This document shows positions 49,943 to 53,439 of a stretch of DNA of 53,439 nt, one piece after another (the stretch's first letter is position 1; every line of letters starts with the position of its first letter). The translations under genes and the position numbers were made by a program. The notes beneath the pieces were generated by a model. It ran no database searches. It worked only from the letters and a program-made list of their open reading frames with translations, and was not told where the DNA came from. The stretch comes from Bacillota bacterium (GTDB lineage Bacteria; Bacillota; Clostridia; DSM-8532): contig JAKIML020000088.1 of NCBI GenBank assembly GCA_022702935.2, positions 1 to 53,439 on the forward strand, written 5' to 3'.

Positions 49943-52027
49943 ATGATTCAAATCTCCTCTCAAATGATTCAAGTTGTTGCCATCCTCATCTCTGTCTTAG
50001 CACTTGGTTTTGCTGCATGGCTCTATACTTGGGTCAAAGCTCAACCTTCATCCAACGCTCGTATAGCTGAAATCGGCGAGTATATTCGCAAAGGGGCGAA
50101 TACCTTCTTAAGGCGCGAGTATATTGTTTTGGCGCGCTTTACGGCTATCGTTGCGGTTTTGATTCTCGTTTTCCTGCCCAGTCCCATCTGGAAAGGAAAC
50201 ATTGCCGATAATATCTGGATGACTGTTTCCTACATTTTCGGTACCGTCTTATCCGCTCTGGCTGGTAAGATTGGTATTCAGGTTGCCACCATTGCCAACA
50301 TCAAATCCGCAGAAGCAGCCAAGCAAGGCATTAAGCCTGCCTTTATGGCCGGTTTCCGCGGCGGCGCCGTCATGGGTATGGCTGTTGTAGGCAGCAGCTT
50401 GCTGGGTGTAACCCTGGTACTCATGCTGGTAGGCGACGCTTCTTCAGTTCTTGGCTTCAGCTTTGGTGCAAGCTCACTGGCCCTCTTCGCTAAAGCAGGC
50501 GGCGGTATCTTTACCAAAACCGCTGATATCAGCGCCGACCTGGTGGGTAAGGTTGAAATGGGCATCGATGAGGATGATCCCAGAAACCCTGCCGTTATCG
50601 CCGATAACGTTGGTGACAACGTCGGTGACGTTGCTGGTATGGGCGCCGACCTCTTTGACTCCAATGTAGCCTCCATGTCTGCTGCTCTGGTTATGGCCAC
50701 CTCTCTGGGCGGCATTGCAGGCAATAATGTTAAGATGGTATTTGCTTATGCGGCATTAGGCCTTTTATCCTCCATTATTGGTGTGGCCACCGCACGCATT
50801 GGCAAGAATGGTGACCCCAACAAGGCCCTTAACAGCTCCACCTATGTTACAACCGCTATTTATGCCATACTCACTGCTGCCACCACCTATCTCTTCGGGT
50901 TTGAGTGGCGCATTTGGGGTGCTACCGCAGTGGGTCTGCTGGTAGGTACCATTATCGGTATTGCATCCGATTACTTTACCAATGATGCCAAGCCTCCGGT
51001 ACGCGAGGTTGCTGAGGCCTCCAAGTCAGGACCTGCCTTCACCATTCTTTCAGGCTTCTCCTATGGCTTGTTGAGCGCCCTTCCCGCGCTTATTGGTATT
51101 GCTGTATCAGCCCTTCTGGCCTATAATATCTGCGCCCCTCTGGGAGCAGGCTACGGTATGTTTGGTATAGCCATGTCCGCTTTGGGTATGCTCTCCATTG
51201 TGGGTATGATTATCTCCAATGACGCCTATGGCCCCATTGTTGACAACTCTCGTGGTCTTGCCGAAATGGGCGGTTTGGGCGAAAAGGTTATCGCTATTTC
51301 CGACGAGCTTGACTCGGCAGGAAATACGGTTAAGGCTGTTACCAAAGGCTTCTCCATAGGTGCTGCCGGCCTCACCGTTATAGCCCTTCTGGGTGCATTT
51401 ATGAGCGAGGTAAATGCTGCGGCTGCAGAACTAGGCCTTCCCGGTATTCAGAATTTTGATATTATGAATCCTACCGTCTTCTTCGGTCTCATTGTAGGCC
51501 TGGCCATACCCGCCGTATTCTCGGCCATGCTCATGCTGGGTGTTGACAAAAACGCTCAGAGAATGGTGGCTGAAATCCATCGTCAGTTTGATACAATTCC
51601 CGGCCTGAAGGAAGGACGCGAGGATGCCAAGCCCGATTATGACAAATGTATTGATATTGCCACCACCGGCGCTCTGAAGGAGCTTATCCCTGCAGGTGTC
51701 ATGGCCATTATCTCCACCCTGGTGGTTGGTTTTATTGGTGGCGCTGATGCCATTGGCGGATTCCTAACCGGTAATATCGCATCCGGCCTTCTGCTTGCTC
51801 TTTTGATGTCCAACTCAGGCGGCCTTTGGGATAATGCCAAGAAGTATATAGAGGCAGGAAACTTCGGCGGCAAGGGTTCAACAGCCCATAAATCCGCTGT
51901 TGTTGGTGATACCGTGGGCGATCCCTTCAAGGATACTGCCGGTCCCTCCATCAACACCCAGATTACCGTTGTGTCTCTTGTGGCTTCGCTTCTGTCTGTA
52001 ATCTTTATTCAGTTCTCCATCTTCTAA
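49943..52027 (+). CDS. hppA: Membrane-bound ion-pumping pyrophosphatase
   Basis: A 694-residue polytopic enzyme with about 15-16 membrane segments. It couples PPi hydrolysis to ion export. Substrate motifs: DDPRNPAVIADNVGDNVGD with GADLFDSN, the second cluster NDAYGPIVDNSRGLAEM, and the C-terminal KSAVVGDTVGDPFKDTAGP. The potassium-dependence position reads GNTVKAVTKGF; Lys in place of the first Ala of GNTTAA marks the K+-independent class. That class is mostly H+-pumping, so H+ is the more likely ion. It has its own promoter, an AAGGGGG ribosome site and a terminator. Confidence 0.96.
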   Translation: MIQISSQMIQVVAILISVLALGFAAWLYTWVKAQPSSNARIAEIGEYIRKGANTFLRREYIVLARFTAIVAVLILVFLPSPIWKGNIADNIWMTVSYIFGTVLSALAGKIGIQVATIANIKSAEAAKQGIKPAFMAGFRGGAVMGMAVVGSSLLGVTLVLMLVGDASSVLGFSFGASSLALFAKAGGGIFTKTADISADLVGKVEMGIDEDDPRNPAVIADNVGDNVGDVAGMGADLFDSNVASMSAALVMATSLGGIAGNNVKMVFAYAALGLLSSIIGVATARIGKNGDPNKALNSSTYVTTAIYAILTAATTYLFGFEWRIWGATAVGLLVGTIIGIASDYFTNDAKPPVREVAEASKSGPAFTILSGFSYGLLSALPALIGIAVSALLAYNICAPLGAGYGMFGIAMSALGMLSIVGMIISNDAYGPIVDNSRGLAEMGGLGEKVIAISDELDSAGNTVKAVTKGFSIGAAGLTVIALLGAFMSEVNAAAAELGLPGIQNFDIMNPTVFFGLIVGLAIPAVFSAMLMLGVDKNAQRMVAEIHRQFDTIPGLKEGREDAKPDYDKCIDIATTGALKELIPAGVMAIISTLVVGFIGGADAIGGFLTGNIASGLLLALLMSNSGGLWDNAKKYIEAGNFGGKGSTAHKSAVVGDTVGDPFKDTAGPSINTQITVVSLVASLLSVIFIQFSIF

Positions 52028-52043
52028 AGCCAAGTATAGGATC

Positions 52044-52080
52044 AAAAAGTCCCGGGGCATTACCTCGGGACTTTAATATT
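52044..52080 (+). terminator. Rho-independent terminator of hppA
   Basis: AAAGTCCCGGG pairs with CTCGGGACTTT (one G-U) around a 7-nt loop, followed by AATATT. The T tract is short. Confidence 0.75.
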
Positions 52081-52138
52081 CTTCAACACTTTATCAGTTT
52101 TCTTACCTTTCCCCTTCACCATGGGGCGCATCTCATCA

Positions 52139-52648
52139 TCAATAGCTCAGCTCAATGGTCTGAGGATCATCGGGGGATGCTATGACCATCCATTCCTCAT
52201 GATCCGTATTGAAGTCAGCAATCTTTTCAATGGGCATTTTCAGATACCGGCCAAAACCTGTAGCTGCCACCTCTCCGTTGGGAAGATAGATCTCACCGGT
52301 GCCCTCAAAAATGCGGGAGCTGTTCCTGGTAATTCGACCTACGGCTTTAAGGGTTTGGTTTAAGGGTATGGGCTTTTTATAGCTGACGGTTAATTCAATG
52401 GTGACACCCCAGATGTCATTCTGCTCCACCATAATGGCCCGACCAATGGTCTCGTCCAGAATGGAACCGGCAATACCGCCGTGAAGCCGTCCCGGGTAGC
52501 TTTGATGCTCCTCCAGGGTTCTGAAAAGGGCAGCCAGCTCCCCATTTTCCAGTTCGTAGAAGGATGTCTTTAACCCCAAAGGATTCTTCATGCCGCAGAC
52601 CAGGCACATCTTGCTGTTCTGCTGCTTTCTCGTAACCTTGTAAATCAT
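52139..52648 (-). CDS. PaaI-type hotdog thioesterase with N-terminal Cys knuckle
   Basis: The 169-residue hotdog protein has the PaaI active-site pattern LHGGIAGSILDETIGRAIM, followed by core strands VTIELTVSYKKPIPLNQTL and ATGFGRYLKM. The N-terminus has CLVCGMKNPLGL, a CxxC element seen in a subset of these thioesterases. The substrate is unknown. It differs clearly from the other hotdog gene at 704-1096. The ribosome site is GGAG, 7-9 nt before the ATG. It lies 43 bp after the ECF gene on the same strand. Confidence 0.85.
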   Translation of the reverse strand: MIYKVTRKQQNSKMCLVCGMKNPLGLKTSFYELENGELAALFRTLEEHQSYPGRLHGGIAGSILDETIGRAIMVEQNDIWGVTIELTVSYKKPIPLNQTLKAVGRITRNSSRIFEGTGEIYLPNGEVAATGFGRYLKMPIEKIADFNTDHEEWMVIASPDDPQTIELSY

Positions 52649-52691
52649 CTTTAATCTCCGTTATTCACATTTCTTTCTATTATACAGCTTT

Positions 52692-53439
52692 TTAACCCGC
52701 CTGGGAAAGAGTGGGGCCTGCAATACGATAGTAGATGGAGATAAGAAAAGCAGCAATATAGCTCTGTATGACCATCATAAACACTTCCTTGACCAGTCTG
52801 GGCATGAGAAACACGATAAAGCCCATCTTCCCCAAATCGGGAATAAATATCTGCAGAATAAAGGTGTTCAGCACTGTAACAACAAGACCTGCCACCCCAT
52901 AAGCAATGAGAACCCGTATGTAGTATTTGTGACCCCGGGCCTGAGGAAAGACCTTGCGCGCAATGATGTCGAGAACCAGAAGGAGAATACCTACCCCGGC
53001 AACCACAAGCAGGCCTGATTCAAGGAATTCTTTGTTTTTCCCTACCCCTTCCAGGGCGCGTGATATGAGCGAATCGGGGTAGAATGCAGTGCTTATCATA
53101 TTAATGCCGCCCATAACGCCGATGAGGGCAAAAATGACCCACAATGCAGTCTGAAGCTTTTTGGGTTCGGCTTTACTGATTCCCTTCCAGACCAAACCCG
53201 TCAATACACCGTCCAGGATGGCGGTCAGGGTCATTAAAGGAATATATGCGCCTTCAGGCTTAAGGATATAGCCCAGAACATCCACAATGCCTCCGGCCAT
53301 GCCACCCATGACCGGGCCGAACAAAAGGGCGGGCAATCGCGTGAAGATGGGGGAAAAGCTGATACGCATACCTGGTGCGCCGAAGAAAAAGATCATGGTG
53401 CTGAAACTGCGAAGGGCCAGGGCAAGACCAATGAAAAGA
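52692..53439 (-). CDS. ECF transporter S component, folate family (5' end outside window)
   Basis: The frame stays open from an ATG at 53396 to the window edge, where it reads LFIGLALALRSFSTMIFFFG. The true start is therefore outside, and at least 248 residues are present. IRISFSPIFTRLPALLFGPVMGGMAGGIVD is the family pattern in which the R-x-S-F region and small-residue helix recruit the ECF module. Six hydrophobic segments are expected. The C-terminal part has one long extra segment around residues 130-150 of the visible protein. S components of this subgroup are usually annotated for folate; the ligand here is not proven. The energising EcfA/EcfT genes are not in the window. Confidence 0.85.
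   Translation of the reverse strand, partial: LFIGLALALRSFSTMIFFFGAPGMRISFSPIFTRLPALLFGPVMGGMAGGIVDVLGYILKPEGAYIPLMTLTAILDGVLTGLVWKGISKAEPKKLQTALWVIFALIGVMGGINMISTAFYPDSLISRALEGVGKNKEFLESGLLVVAGVGILLLVLDIIARKVFPQARGHKYYIRVLIAYGVAGLVVTVLNTFILQIFIPDLGKMGFIVFLMPRLVKEVFMMVIQSYIAAFLISIYYRIAGPTLSQAG

Overview
The window is a gene-dense stretch of a bacterial chromosome, read as an anaerobic, low-to-mid-GC Firmicute of the class Clostridia. The reasons are the gene sets: cdd-era-recO, der-plsY-gpsA, a glgC-glgD pair, Rrf2 regulators beside cysK/mnmA/metY, a membrane pyrophosphatase, a folate-type ECF S component, a PF13451-like short zinc ribbon, YesM/YesN-type signalling, and strong AGGAGG ribosome sites with TTGACA/TATAAT-type promoters. 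No rRNA, tRNA, CRISPR array, insertion sequence or prophage was seen. The genus cannot be fixed from the sequence alone.

Layout. 1-5.4 kb: the 3' end of an NlpC/P60 cell-wall hydrolase, a hotdog thioesterase, an AI-2E family permease, a small zinc-ribbon membrane protein and a P2A calcium ATPase. 5.5-9.5 kb: a TetR regulator, a lipoprotein with SLH-like motifs, an SGNH hydrolase, a DUF1836 HTH protein and a GyrI-like protein. 9.5-14.6 kb (minus strand): an orphan OmpR-type regulator, cdd-era-recO, a small unknown gene, an AlbA_2/HATPase regulator and a frameshifted membrane protein. 14.9-19.8 kb: a 58-residue zinc ribbon, then a cbpA-like/clpB/rnz run. 19.9-22.3 kb: glgC-glgD.

22.4-29.7 kb (minus strand) is a probable six-gene operon: solute-binding lipoprotein, ABC ATPase, fused permease, YesM-type kinase, YesN-type regulator, HAD phosphatase. 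The combination suggests regulated uptake of a phosphorylated sugar followed by dephosphorylation. 29.9-34.5 kb (minus strand) is a three-gene signalling cassette: a single-chain receiver-PAS-Hpt-HATPase-CheX-like protein, a receiver-STAS-like protein and a degenerate GGDEF plus EAL protein. This is the most unusual system in the window.

34.6-37.6 kb: der-plsY-gpsA. 37.8-40.8 kb: a GH94-type phosphorylase with a clear promoter and an 18-bp cre/LacI-like operator at its predicted transcription start. 40.9-44.1 kb: a stand-alone murD and two lipoproteins. 44.3-49.6 kb (minus strand): a sulfur cluster (tcdA, Fe-S-type Rrf2, CymR-like Rrf2, metY, mnmA, cysK). In it mnmA lacks an adjacent cysteine desulfurase. 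49.9-53.4 kb: hppA with the K+-independent signature, a second hotdog thioesterase, and a folate-type ECF S component cut by the window edge.

Start codons were chosen by Shine-Dalgarno position and family N-termini, so several differ from the longest open frame. Family assignments come from motif recognition by eye; no database search was run. Residue positions were counted by hand and may be off by one or two.
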